Assembly: GCF_030463565.1 (NCBI RefSeq)
Contig: NC_134656.1
Location: 3,582,501-3,646,500 of the forward strand
Direction of reading: 5' to 3'
Length of the DNA: 64,000 nt
Origin: Pelecanus crispus
Lineage: Eukaryota; Chordata; Aves; Pelecaniformes; Pelecanidae
Part shown: positions 52,111 to 64,000 of the stretch, piece by piece
How the letters are laid out: every line of letters starts with the position of its first letter
Position numbering within the stretch: the first letter of the stretch is position 1
The notes under the pieces: generated by a model
Told to the model about the DNA's origin: nothing
The model's input: the letters and a program-made list of their open reading frames with translations, nothing else
Database searches by the model: none
Program-made: the position numbers and the translations under genes

Positions 52111-55100
52111 ACTGCAAGTGACGTGACCCATGAACCTTTTCACAAATATAAGGAATATAAGGATGCACTCTAACTAAAAAAGGTAACGAAAGACTGCCCT
52201 AGTCAGCTCTGATGCTAACTTGCACTCTGGCGTGGTCCAGGGATCAATCCCTCTGCAGCTCGTTCCACCAGGGTCACTACAGCTGCAAGCCCAAATTTTG
52301 GAGAGAGGCACAGCCCGGACCACACAGCGTATCGCGGCTTTCGAGACGAGGCTCCTTGCCAACACAAAATGTGTCACCGTGAATCATCCACGCACCGGCT
52401 TCAAAGTACAAAACTGTTCCCTGAATCATGGTAAAAAGCACAAATGTTCTGCTCTGAAAAAGGAAATTCACTGACTCCTTCTTGAGCCAAAAATAGGGGG
52501 AAAGGTTATATAATTCAGTTACTTTGAATAATAAGCATTTCAAAATTATCTAAACAGCACTAATTACAGGAAAATCTCTGTTTATTTAATCGGTCCGTTT
52601 TTGCTATGGGATTGATGCTGGTGCTCCAGGCAAGCTTGTCTCATTCCCCTTAAAACAATTTAAACACAAAACTTCACCCAACACCTGGGAGAGGCTGGCA
52701 GGGCAGCAGCCTCACTTCATATCCACGTTACTGCCTTAACCACGTGCTCCTAAAAAACATCCCGGTTTTGTTGAAGGCTACGTTGTCAGGAGGAGAAGCT
52801 GGAAGCATTTTGTGATTAATTCTTGGAACAAGCTGGTTCCTTAGGGGTGACCAACTCCCATTTCGTTGCTGATTTGCCCCGTTTCCAGTCCAATCAGCTT
52901 GGCTGGAGCCAGATTCCTGACAAGTTGCAGCTAGAATTATAAATGAAAAAGCCATGCTTATTTTCAGCTGAATTTCTTGTCTCCTTGGATAACAACTCTG
53001 CTTTCCTCAGCAGTCTTTGCAATTCATTCTTTGTGACTGGACACAAAAGCCGTGTTTTCTATGAGATCGCTTATCTCCAGCAAAGCTTCAATGGAATATC
53101 GAACAAGGGTATGAAAACTCTCTTAAAACGACCGCTGTCCCTGCCTGGAATTCATTTTTCATGGCTTCTTCCTTGATGTTTGCTGGTAATAATTTTCATC
53201 AGGTTCATTCCCAGAAAGGGTGGGGGATTTTCTGCCCATCAGCCTCCCAAGACGCTGGGCACAGCCCTTCACCACCAGTGAAGAGGTCTTTGATTGCCAA
53301 CCCCATTATTGGGGGATTCCCAGGAATCTCCCTGTCAATTCACCGCGGGTCCATGATTTGTGCCAATAGATATGTTGGTGTAACACACATGCACAATAAA
53401 AGCAGCCTTGGCAAGCCGATACGGGGTTGATGCTGGAGGCATCGGGCTCACCCATCTCCAAGGAAGGAAACCAACTTCGCCCTGCTGCGACACCAACCCT
53501 GCGTTTGGGACCCGTGTCTGTTTAGAAGTGAAAGCAGCCAGGCAGAAAGACCCATTCTCCACCTGAGTGGTTTCTCCACTTCTGAGACACTGACCTAAAG
53601 GCCCCAGACATGGGCTAGCTCTTGGTAGAAGAGCAGCACGGCTCCTAAGGGGATGCTGGGTCTGAAGAGGAGTAGCCAGTCGGTCATGCAGTACAAGCGG
53701 GTTTTGCAAACGTGCTTGTGTGAGATTTGTAGGATGGAAATAGAGGGAAATCTGCTAACTATTAAGGTTTTCCTTTAATGTAAGGGCACTGGGGTGTGGA
53801 CCAGCTGCCCAGTGAGGAAAGAAGCCCGTTGCTGAAAAGGAATTAATGCCTAGAAGATTTTCAGCTGCGCTTCAATTTTGTATTAACAGTACCCACAGGC
53901 CACAAGTCAAAGTAATCTCTACAGCTGGATCGATACGCATGGCCTTAAAAACAAGCTGCTCTCTGTTGTCATGAGGATGGCTCAGGAAAGGCGTTAGTAC
54001 AAATCCGCATGGAAAATCAGGGATTGCACCCTGTCAGACACAGCCCCAGCAAAAGCCACCCATCACAGCCACGCTGCTCCAGCCCCGTAAAACTGGGAAA
54101 TAGGAAAAGTCATGCAAATCACCCAGACCAGCTCCTTCTCCTGAAAAATCACCTGGTTTTTTTTTTTTTTTTCACTGAGTTTGAAGGCATGGCTCTGATT
54201 TACAGCACCAAGGGAGAGCGGTCCCTGTCTCTTCCAAAAAGAGCTGAATTCAGCTTGGAGGCAGGGCAGGGGCACCGGCTGAGCGAGGGCGAGCAGATGC
54301 AAGGAAGTCGGTCTGTTCGCTGGCGTACGGCTTCTGTGCAAAGCTACAGCTGCAGTTGTAGAGTTTGAGTCAACAGTTGCTTTAACAGAAAACCAGTTTT
54401 GTTTTGCAGACACAAAGGTCTCTTCTATCACTACCCAGCAGGAGGTACATAAAAGTCTCATTTCTTGCCCTGTTTCTGCCCTTGTCTCTTTGCTTCAACT
54501 TTTTACAGACTGCCAGTGGGTTCTTTATTGCTTTAGGGTTTTTTTGCTTTAATTGAAATTGAGTAAATTACGTTTTTCCCTAAATAATTGATGAGTTTAA
54601 CAAAGTTTTCCATTATTTCACAGAGAAGAAACCAGCAACCTTCAAAGCAGAAAACAGAAACATTATTTGTACTTCTTTTGTGCAAGGGCAAAGAGACATA
54701 ACCTCACAATGAGGGGGGCAGCCCTTGAGGGCCCTTAAAAGCAACTTTTGCCTGGGCAGTATTTAAGGGATGGAATTTAGCACAGCGCTACATAATGCGA
54801 GAAAACGTCTAGAGTATGCCCTGCAATTTTCCTTTTCCCAAACACACTTGTTTCAAAGGAATGAAGACACAAGCCAGCTTTATTTCTGGCTCTAACATCA
54901 CAATATATGTGGTAGTCTTTCCTGAAACATCTCGATTGATAAAAGGGGGGAAAGAGGGAAAAGAGAAGCGTTCATGGAAGTGGAAGACCTTCTGCATCAT
55001 CTCCCTGCAATACAGCCATTCCCTGCAGATCACATCTCTCTAACCCTTTTTAGAGGAACTCAGGCTAGACAGGGAGTGACAGGGGTTGGAGACCTCATTT

Positions 55101-55500
55101 GCTGGAAGAGACAGAGCTGGCAAGCAGTAATGCGCACTTGGCATCTCATTCTTGAAATAAATAGCTCCTGCCATGCTTCATCTTCCTTCTCTTTTCCTAG
55201 AGGACCCCTAGCATTAATATCACTAGTGAACCAGATGCCTGTGCCTTCTAAAAGGAGCAGAGTAGCTCCCTGTGATACAGCTCAGCTACTCTATCCTAAA
55301 GCCATATCAATGCTTGTAACCCGAAATACTCCTCTTGCTTCCAGCACCTCCTTTAGCCCCCAACCGTTCCCTAACGCAGTGGGGAGCCATCCTAGAGAGG
55401 GTGAATTTAAAGAGGGGGTTGCTAAGGGATTGCACCAAGCTGAAACCTTGGTGAAACGGGGCAAGACTCTGGGAAGGACTGGTAGGACCTGATCGGATTT

Positions 55501-55576
55501 GGGAGGAGCAGGGAGGGGGCAGGTAATTGGGGTGGGTTTGTGTTTGGGAGCTGAGCTTGGGCAGCTGGGTGCTGGG
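55501..55576 (+). other. G-run cluster with G-quadruplex potential
   Basis: Nine runs of three or more G occur in 76 bases on the plus strand (55501, 55511, 55515, 55529, 55534, 55546, 55559, 55567, 55574), separated by loops of 1, 4, 5, 7, 9 and 10 bases. No four consecutive runs meet the strict 1-7 base loop rule. Several sets do if loops up to 10 are allowed. The G-rich strand is the template strand for NTSR1. Confidence 0.5.
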
Positions 55577-56280
55577 AGCTGCTGCCTCTTTGAGTTTTGT
55601 TATTATTACCAACTCTCTGCTCTAGCCCCTTTTAAAAGTCCATTTCTTTGGATAACGGTGGTTTTGTTTTCACTGGAAGCACTGCCCTGAAACACGTTGT
55701 CAGTGAGACACTTGTGCTCTGGCTTGGTGACAAACCGAGGGAAAATGCATCCATAATGGAGCTCTTGTCGGAAATTCTCTGAGCTTTTTGCTGCTCCCGA
55801 GCAGACCGTGTTTAGCAGTGAGCTAGAAGGTCTAATAGGCTTCTGCCATTTTCTTTGACTCTCAGAAAAAATGGCTATTGTAGTTGCTAGTGCCCTATCT
55901 TCAAACGAAACCCCTTTCTCACTAGACACTAAAGAATAAATTATTTGCTTGGCTCCAGGATGCTCTTGGAAAACAACCAGCAGATCAGGCAGTGTTTTTG
56001 GACTTGCTGCCATTGCATTGACCTGTCTCCAGTTAAAGCTAGGCTGCTTCTTCCTTTCCAATACCCCAACGCCGCCCTCAAGCAATAGCTGCCCTTAGGA
56101 GGTCTCACAGCGGCATGACTCCCTCTTAGAGAAAAGCGGGGAGAGGTTTTCCTTCCCCTTTGCAACAAGAGGCAATCTCTTAGCAAGCAACAAGTATGCC
56201 AGTGACAGAGTATCAGTACAATGCCACAGGGAATGAGTAGCATCACTCCGGTGATTATTTACACTGTGAGCTCTTTGGCA

Positions 56281-56415
56281 CATAGAATCATAGGACCATT
56301 TAGGTTGGAAAAGACCCTTAAGATCATTGAGTCCAACCGTTAACCCAGATTGCCAAGTCCACCACTAAAACCATGTCCCTAAGCACCACATCTACATGTC
56401 TTTTTAATACATCCA
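56281..56415 (-). mobile_element. CR1 LINE 3' end, minus strand
   Basis: This starts with 'catagaatcataggaccatt', the reverse complement of the CR1 3' terminal repeat, followed by 'taggttggaaaagacccttaag', 'gtccaaccgttaaccc' and 'accatgtccctaagcaccac'. These are CR1 3'-tail landmarks from the same broad family as the copy at 21306. It is 5'-truncated, with similarity fading near 56415, and carries no reading frame. It lies in the same orientation as NTSR1. Confidence 0.93.
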
Positions 56416-59400
56416 TGCATCATCCTTCAATGTTGTTTGTGCAAGACCGAGTGTATGAGGTCCAGGGGCTCGGGGTCCCAATATACACAGCAGTGGCTGT
56501 TTAGCTGCAATAGCCAAGGAGCAGGTTAGACTCTGAGTTTTGTGTCTTTCCTTTATGCATCTCAGAACTGCACCTTGATGGCAACCTACAGAGCAGATGC
56601 CAAAACAAGTCTCAACACAAGTCGCAGAGTCAACGTACTGCAAAAGGCCCTTTGCATTATTCAGTGTGGTGGAGCCCAAAGCAGCTTCTTTGCAGAGCTG
56701 GCGTGTGAGCCTGATCCATGGTGAAAAGCAAAACAAAGCTGATTCCTGTCCTGATGACTAATGGGTTTGGCCACATTTCACAATGTGATGTTGGTCGCAT
56801 TTCTCCTCCATGAAAAGTGAACTTGGAGAGTGGCCTGGGCAGGGCATTCAGTTCTCCAGAGGATGGGAGGGACAGAGAAGGACCCAGACAGAAGATCAGA
56901 CACAAGCCTATTAATGAAGTCCATAATGAGGCGCTGAGCCCACGGCATTACACCTGACAAATTCATCACATGAAGATACAAAGGAATAAACCAGTTCCAG
57001 ATAATTGCAGGGCATGAGAATATGTTCAGTGTTATCTTAAACTTGGTGAGATTAATTTTCCTGACAGCTTGTTTAAAAGGAAAGTGGGCTATATAATTAA
57101 AAGAAACAAAACCCTCACAGATGGCCTCTTGCATGACCAGCCAAGGTTACTTTTCGAGGTTCTTGCCTATCTGAATGTCAGCATTTCCCAGAGTTTTTCA
57201 TGCCTCCAGCACTTTCCTTTGGCCGTGGAGCCACGAGCAGGCTTTCACGCACTGATTTTTGCAAAATGGCAGTCCTAGATGTAGATTTCTTGATTCAAAC
57301 ATTCTTAACACTTGCCTATAAAGCACCAAGCACAAATCAGCACCATATAAAACAGAGTAATAGAAAAGCCAGGCTGTTAATCTTCATAATGTGCCTCTCA
57401 GCGGGGATTTCACTTGAATGTTATTTGCATTAAATATGAAACTGAGTGCTGGATATGAGTTATAAATAAATTAAAGGCCATATTTAAGTCAAACAGTGTC
57501 CCACTGTTGACTGCAGACTCAAGCGTGAGAGCTGTTAACAGTGGACCGTACAGATTTTGTCAGCTGCCTGACTTGCTGGAGGAAATGGTGGTGGCAAGTT
57601 CCATCATTGGCACCCTGAAAAACTCATTTTAGGGGGCAATTAACCCCCTTAGTGGGGTTTGTAGTGTCAGCCCAAACTCTAGTAGCACTGGCCGTATTGT
57701 GGACACTTTGGCTTGGGCAGAACAGAATAACGTTTACTGGAGCTGATGTTTAGCAAAATACCTCAAGTGCATCAGTCTTTTTATTTGGTGTATAGATATC
57801 TTAATTATAGCAACATAGTCAGCTTTGATCTTCTGGCAATAAGGAAAAAAAGTTTGTGCTAAACTGCACTGAGATTAATTCATCATCAGTATTTTAGGCA
57901 AATAACTGAAGAAAACTGCTCCTGGCCTCAGAGCATATGAAGTGATAGGTGGGTTCAACTGCATAAAAGTCAAAGAGCTGAAGCTTTTGATGATGAAAAT
58001 TAAAATCCCTGGAGTAAACACAGGGTGTTCCAGCGGCAGGACCGTGGCTCCTGTGACACAAGCCCTTCGGGGAAGAGCTTTGAGGCTGAGCTCTCCTCCC
58101 TCTCCCTGGTACCTCTTGCCTGCGGCTGAGCTCAGAGGAGCAGCGAGGGTGCGAGCACAGCTGGTGGCATGGGCACAGGGGCTCAGCTCATGCAACACAG
58201 ACTGTACCTGCTTTCTACCTGACCCCTCAGCATTCAGTGGCCTGAATTCAGGGGGAGATTTGGGCAGTGGGAGTTGGGGTTTTGGTCCTGGGAAACACTT
58301 ACCCATCACCCTGAGAAATATTGTGCTCCCTGCAAACCTTGCTGCGGCAGCACAGCTGCCAGCACTGTGATTTTTATAGTCAGGCAGTTTGCAAACTATT
58401 AAGAAATGGGAGTTGTGCTGGCCCCCTTGCTCCGTGGTATTGGAAGATATTGCCTGATTTGGACCCTGGGCTGGAGCAAGGCAAGGTGGGAATGACCATC
58501 TAGAACTGAGTGCAGGAGAGAAGGGTTTGGGGTTATTCTGATTTGCTTCAAACTTGGTAATAACCACCAGGAATAGCTGTGGAGCTATTCCACCAGAGAA
58601 CAGTGCGGCAGCATGGATGTGAAACATCCCTCCACACAAGGACACAAATTAGACCACAAATATTTGGAGGAAGGTACGCAATCAATGCAACATCACACCA
58701 CATTTCTGTCCCCTCCTGACTGCCTGGTGCTTCCCAGCCCACTAATCCATTTCTAACCCCCTGAGTAGCTTTCAGACCCTGCTAGCTTATTTTTAACCAA
58801 CCTGCTACAAAACCACAAACCCCCATCCCTTTGCTTTCCTCTCCCTCTCCCCGCACTCTGCTTATTGATTTTCTTCACGATGACCGTGCAGGCATGAGGC
58901 TGTACCTGTACCTCCTCTGGTACTGCTGAGGACAGGACCAAAGAAAATTCAATTAGACTTTCAGGGGAGAAAAAAGAACGTATCCTAAAGGGGCAGTGAA
59001 CTTATCAGTTACTTTATTGCTGCTTTTCCCCAACGTCTTTCTCTGCCGCAGCTCCTTCTGCCTCTTGGTGCCTCAGGTACTACAGGATTTGTTTCCTGGC
59101 ACAGCTTGGTCTCCAAGCTGGACTAGGACTGCCAGGCTGGCCGTGTGCCCTGCTCTGCTGGGCTGCTGCACTGTGATATGCTTTCTGACCAAATTCCTGC
59201 ATAACTTTTTGCCTTTTTGAAGGATTTTCCATCCCGCAACTCTCCTGCACTGGCTGGGAAGCACCTGTGAGCTGCCAAAGCGGTGTGAAGGAGACCAAGC
59301 TTGGGGCAGAGTTTGTCCCTTGGGTTAGCGACTACAGTCTATTAAGTGTTTGGGGCACACACATCACCCCATCATTGTATCTTCAGGGCAAATATCTATT

Positions 59401-62400
59401 TACTAGTCTGAACCCGTGTTTTCCCTTTCTCCTACAGTGTTTTATCACACTTCACATACTTGGAGTTAAGGAACAAGTATGACAATGTCATAAGCCCATG
59501 ACTGACAGTGATAAAAAAACCGAAATGTGGGCTTTGGGGAGGGAAACTCATTCCTGTGAGTTTCTCTTTTGAATGAAACGAGTACATTAAAATGTATAAA
59601 TTGTCCCCGTGAGGATAAAATGTAAGGTCTTTGCAGGAGGAATCAATAGAGTGATGCGAGCAATGAGCTAAACTTTCCCAGTGACTGTGTGAGTTGCATT
59701 TTTATAAGATGGTTTTGAAAAAATTGTAGAGTAAGAGGAAAAAGCAGGTTAATTTGGTATTGAACATACTCATATAGTTATGGACTTATTAAAGTTCTCC
59801 AAGGGAACAAGGTGATATGACAGTCCTACCAAGTACTGAGACCACATTTATTTGGTTCAGCGCTGCAGACCTGCATTGTTCTTCATTACGTTACAATTAA
59901 TAGGATGTGGCATTGCAATGACTGTATTAACTAGCTCCTTGGAGTCCTGATCAAAAACAGGGGTCTGCTGAGCTAAATGCCATCCTGCATCAAAGTGTTC
60001 ATAGCTGATAAGCAGCACATCTTTGCTCCACAGGTCTGGGTGAAGCTGGTAAGTTGGTAGACCCCTTTCTTCAAGGTTAAAAGAGGAAGGAAATGAGATG
60101 GTTAAGGGATGAGATTGCTTCTCCTGCAGCTAGACATCACACAAAGCCTTGAGCAGCAGAGCTGAGGCAGCAGGTGAGCATCTGTAAGCTGAGCCTGCAA
60201 GGGCAGGAGAGGACCCATCAGCAGGGCTGAGTTGCCCAGGAAGAGAAGGCAACCAGCACATCCATTGCATGGCAGAAACCAGAGCAAACAGACTGCAGCT
60301 TTCTCCTGGAGTCCCACTGCCTGCTCAGAAAAAAGAGGTCCGTGCATTGGCTCTGTAAGCCAGTGTCTATCAGAGAAGACAACTTTGTGGTAGCCCTTTC
60401 TCTGGCAGTGGAAACCATCCTGCAGGCTCCAAAAGTCAGGCAAGTGCTCCAGGCAAAGGGACAGCAGGTTTTCATTGGCCCCAAAGAAAAAGTACCTGGA
60501 CAACTTCTGATATTTTAGCATATGACAGTTCCAAACACACCTGGTGTCAGTGGGAAGCAGGGCTTGTTGGCACATCCAGAGTGTTGCACTGAAGCGTGAT
60601 CTCTCCTGGCGTCATTCAGCAAGCGGGAACGCATGGAAAGATTAAACCAGATCCACCCTGAGTCCCTGAAATGACGGTCCTCAGACAGCTTCCAGGATCC
60701 CAGAAGTCTCCTGGTGGGCATACCACATGCTAAGGGACTGTTTGCTAATCTCCTTCATTTCCTCTGGAGGAGGAACAAATCTCTTGAAGCAAGGTAAGCC
60801 ATTCGCTTCAAGAGTGCAAGTTGGCTGTAACAGAATTGGCCCTAAATTTATTCTGTATTATCTAGAGGGAGTAATAATTGGCAGGAAAGTCCCAGAAGGT
60901 ATTTTCAAAGAGAAGGGAAAATGCTGAAATCAGGCTACATACCCAGAACTGACTAGGCTGCCTGTTCCTCTTTTATATATTTAGGAATTCGCTTGGCAAA
61001 GAGACACCTGGAAGGTTTTATACAGGGAGATTTACTGCACAGGGTTCAGCATCTGGGAAGATGTATATCCACAGGTTGGGTGTAAATCATGGGGGGGAGC
61101 TGGCGGGCAGGGATGCTGCCTGCGAGGATGGCGGGAGCTGCTCTGCCCGAGCCACGCGGCCACGAGCAATGCCACCAAACCCAGGGCACGTCCTCCACTT
61201 AGCTTGTCACTCTCTGTGTGCCTTTATAGTTCAGACGTACTCCCGGGTTTTTCATGAGCACTTTGCATAAAAGCAATGCTTTTTACTCCCTTTCAGATAC
61301 TGAAGACTTTGTGAAAGTTTATGTTTTTTCCTTTTTTTCCTTTTTCCATTTCGACTAGGAAAATCTCATCTCTTTGATTTCTGTCCTCAACCGACAATTG
61401 TCTCTAGTCCCTAAGAACTTAAAAGCTTCAGAGAAACCTCGCTGAACTTTCTCTCAAAAAAACCCAGTTCAGTTAAAAAGACCTTGTTCATTCTTTTTTT
61501 TTTTTTTTTCCCCAGGAGAAAAAGAGCCCCCATGAAGCCATGCCTGGCAGTACACTTTCTGCGCTGAGAATTATTGAAGTGAAAAAGTCACAGGAGACAA
61601 GAAGCAAATCTCACATGCTTGATCCATCTGTGGGTGCCCGGCTCCTCCAGCCCATCAGATGTACCTTCTCCAAAGATCAAGGATGAGAGCAGCACTCCCG
61701 GGTGAGGTCCAGCCCTGCCCCACAGCATCCTCTGGCCCGGCAGGAGCAGGGAGGAGCCACAGGTTTCTGGTAGCCCAGGGAGGGAGGAGGAGGGTGGACT
61801 TCAATACACAGGTGTGCCAGGAGGGCACTTGGGCATAGGGATATAAAATTGTCTCACCGCTATTTCCCTCCCATCCATGGAAAACTTATCAACAGATACT
61901 TTGAATGCAGGAAAACACTGGGAATGAACCAGCAGCTCAGAAATTTCTGCTACCCAGACAGGGTTAGTTCTCCATCACCTTTTCTAAACCAGCCCCAAGC
62001 ACTTGTTTCCTGAATAACTCATCAGCTCAACTGATTTATCACCTGCTTTTTTTTTTAATCCCACACCTAAGATGTTTTGAAATTGAATAGAAGAAATGGC
62101 ATCCATGGGAGGCAAAATGTGGGGGCTGATGTTATTGGAGCATGATGAGTTAGCTGGCCCTCTCCCCCGAGAGCTTCATTTAAGGGAAAAAAACCCCAAA
62201 CCCTTCCAAGTGATCACACCCTCACACAAAATGACAGAACGGAGCTATTCAGCCCAGCCTGGGCAGGGGATGGCACGGGCGCTTGGTGCCCACAGCCAGG
62301 CAGAGGAGCAGCGCGTGGCCCCGTGCCCATGTCTCACTCAGTTCCCTTTCCGTGGCAGGGCTCATGCAAGCGCGGTTGTTCTGTCCCTTGCCCTCCAAGG

Positions 62401-64000
62401 CACGTCCTGCCCTGCTCCAGGCTGCAGCCCTGCAGGGTTCACTCCTCATTCACTGCCAAGGAGCAGCCCTTGCGCTTGGTGCCATCTGCACCCCAGGAAG
62501 CGAGGCAGAAGCGATGCCCAGCCGTGCTTGAGGAGCTCCATGCTCCCTCCACCATCGTCAGGAGGGGAGCTGACGGGAGCTGCGGGGCCACCGGCCGTCG
62601 TGATGCCAGACTGGCATTAACGCTGATGCAAAGCGCTCTTGGCTTGCATTGCAAAGAGGTCTGGGACTAGTGAGGATGCCATTTTGTAAATTAATTTTAA
62701 AAATATCAATTCAAATTCCATAATAAAGGCAGCAAAATTTGTCACCTGGGGAAGGGCAGCTCTTCATGAAACCAGGAGACCAGCTCACCCAGGTCCCCTG
62801 CTTGGACGTTTTCTTGCAGAGGGTGATGGAAGCCAGGAGCTGAGACTGGACTGCTCTCAGATGGTCACACCAGACAAGCAACCGCAGGGTGCTCATGTGG
62901 GCATAGAAGTAGGGAAAAGGCTGGGAAAGCTCAGAATTTATAATCTGCTTTTCTCTACCATGCCAGACTGAGGGTGCTGACACCCCTGTGAGAGGGACAC
63001 AGGGTACGGAGATATAGGGAGGACGGGTGTTGGAAGCATCTCCAGCTTCACATGGTGCACGTGGCTTATACTGGAGAGTAACCAGACTGACTGGGAATAT
63101 AATAACTCATCTTCATCTGCTTAATGCGGGGGAAAGATGGGATGTCAGCACTGCAGCTGTTGGGTTTGGCATCTGATGATACCTGCTTTAGGGCTGGGTG
63201 GCCACAACACTCAGACTTTCCCACCTTCTCAGCTCTGGATCCCACCACACTCCCCAGCCTCTCCAGACACCTTTGCTCACCCGCTGCCCCATGCCCCTCA
63301 GCAAGGGGGAATTTCCCCATAGGGAAAATGTGGTGGTGACACTGTCAAAGCCCAAATCCCATTGTGTGGCCCATGCATCCTGTGGTGGGATGCTGCCCAT
63401 CACGCGCGCCTCGGGCAGGACACAGAAGCATTTCTAAATGTCGGGAAGCAAAAGTGCCATCTGTGCGTCTCAAGCAGATGCTGCACAGAGAAGATAGTAA
63501 AAGCCTTTAAGGGAAAGGAGGGGGGAAGTAAGGAGAAGACAATTAAATAGCTGTTTTAAATGATCTGGAAGAAGATTAAAGGCAGCTGCAGGTTTGTTTG
63601 TTTTTTTTTTTTTCTCTAGGAAGAGGAACGACTAGATTACATTTGTCTCTTCTGCCTTTACAAACTGCTGTTAAGAGGAAAACCTAAGAGCTAAATTGAT
63701 CAGCCACATTTCCTTGTTCTTTTATTATCCCTCCAGCTGACATCTTGGGAAGGGGGAGGGAAAAAGAAATCAAGTGAATTTAAATCAATTGGGGAAGAAA
63801 AGAGAAGAAATTATGTAAGAACTGGCAAAACCCAGCAGGCCAAGTGGTTATATTAAGCAATGAACACAAGAACTTATTTAATTTAGATCTAGCTGCAAGA
63901 CGGACCACAGTGTAAGCAGGCTGGGATTAGGCAAGCTGGGCTGTCATTGTGCGTATGCTGAATTAAAGCCCTGGGTTCTCTGCATAGTCTGTGGCAAAAA

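Larger units (their letters stand above)
24620..64000 (-). other. NTSR1: NTSR1 intron 1, 3' part
   Basis: At least 39.4 kb of intron upstream of exon 2. No frame in it encodes the NTSR1 N terminus or TM1-TM4, so the first coding exon lies beyond 64000. Recognised contents (solo LTR, CR1 fragment, homopolymers, G-run cluster, short tandem repeat) are listed separately. The remaining stretches, 24620-27935, 28517-55500 and 56416-64000, contain only short unsupported open frames, AT-rich sequence and a few GC-richer patches near 36140-36310, 58020-58200 and 62240-62660. Confidence 0.85.

Noticed and set aside
61741..61800. GGGAGGGAGGAGGAGGG purine tract
   Set aside because: Only three runs of three G. 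It is a simple GA-rich tract without clear structure.
24620..64000. miR-1/miR-133a cluster, which lies upstream of NTSR1 in mammals
   Set aside because: I looked for the mature microRNA sequences on both strands and did not see them. They would be expected further right.
1..64000. CRISPR array, tRNA, rRNA or prokaryotic operon
   Set aside because: No spaced direct repeats, cloverleaf candidates or ribosomal sequence were seen. The splice junctions, CR1 and LTR content show vertebrate nuclear DNA.

Overview
The window looks like avian nuclear DNA and holds the 3' half of one protein-coding gene, the neurotensin receptor NTSR1, on the minus strand. Three exons can be read with exact splice junctions: exon 2 (24418-24619), exon 3 (11799-11889) and the terminal coding exon 4 (9194-9443). 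Joined, they form one uninterrupted frame of 180 codons plus stop. It runs from the start of transmembrane helix 5 to the cytoplasmic C terminus, about the last 43 percent of a roughly 418-residue class A GPCR. Exon numbers assume the four-exon layout I recall for mammalian NTSR1. The first coding exon (N terminus to TM4) is not here, so it must lie beyond position 64000 and intron 1 is at least 39.4 kb long.

The bird assignment rests on the repeats. There are three CR1 LINE 3' ends (1-190, 21306-21537, 56281-56415). There is also a complete solo LTR of an endogenous retrovirus of ERVL type (27941-28511), flanked by a perfect 5-bp target duplication. The receptor sequence is close to, but not the same as, the mammalian protein.

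Layout: 1-190 CR1; 191-8614 apparently non-genic DNA downstream of NTSR1, with one unexplained coding-like stretch near 580-1056; about 8615-9193 probable 3' UTR ending at a good polyadenylation site; 9194-11889 exons 4 and 3 with a 2.36-kb intron; 11890-24417 intron 2 (12.5 kb), with a 66-bp tandem duplication and a CR1 tail grown into a 370-bp ATTCT/ATTCC array; 24418-24619 exon 2; 24620-64000 part of intron 1, with the solo LTR, one CR1, homopolymer runs, a G-run cluster and otherwise no feature I can recognise.

I see no operon, CRISPR array, tRNA or rRNA gene, second protein-coding gene or undescribed system. The points most worth a second look are the two-level structure of the pentamer array, the promoter-bearing and poly(A)-bearing LTR lying in sense orientation inside the receptor intron, and two receptor substitutions (extracellular loop 3 and one C-terminal palmitoylation-type cysteine).
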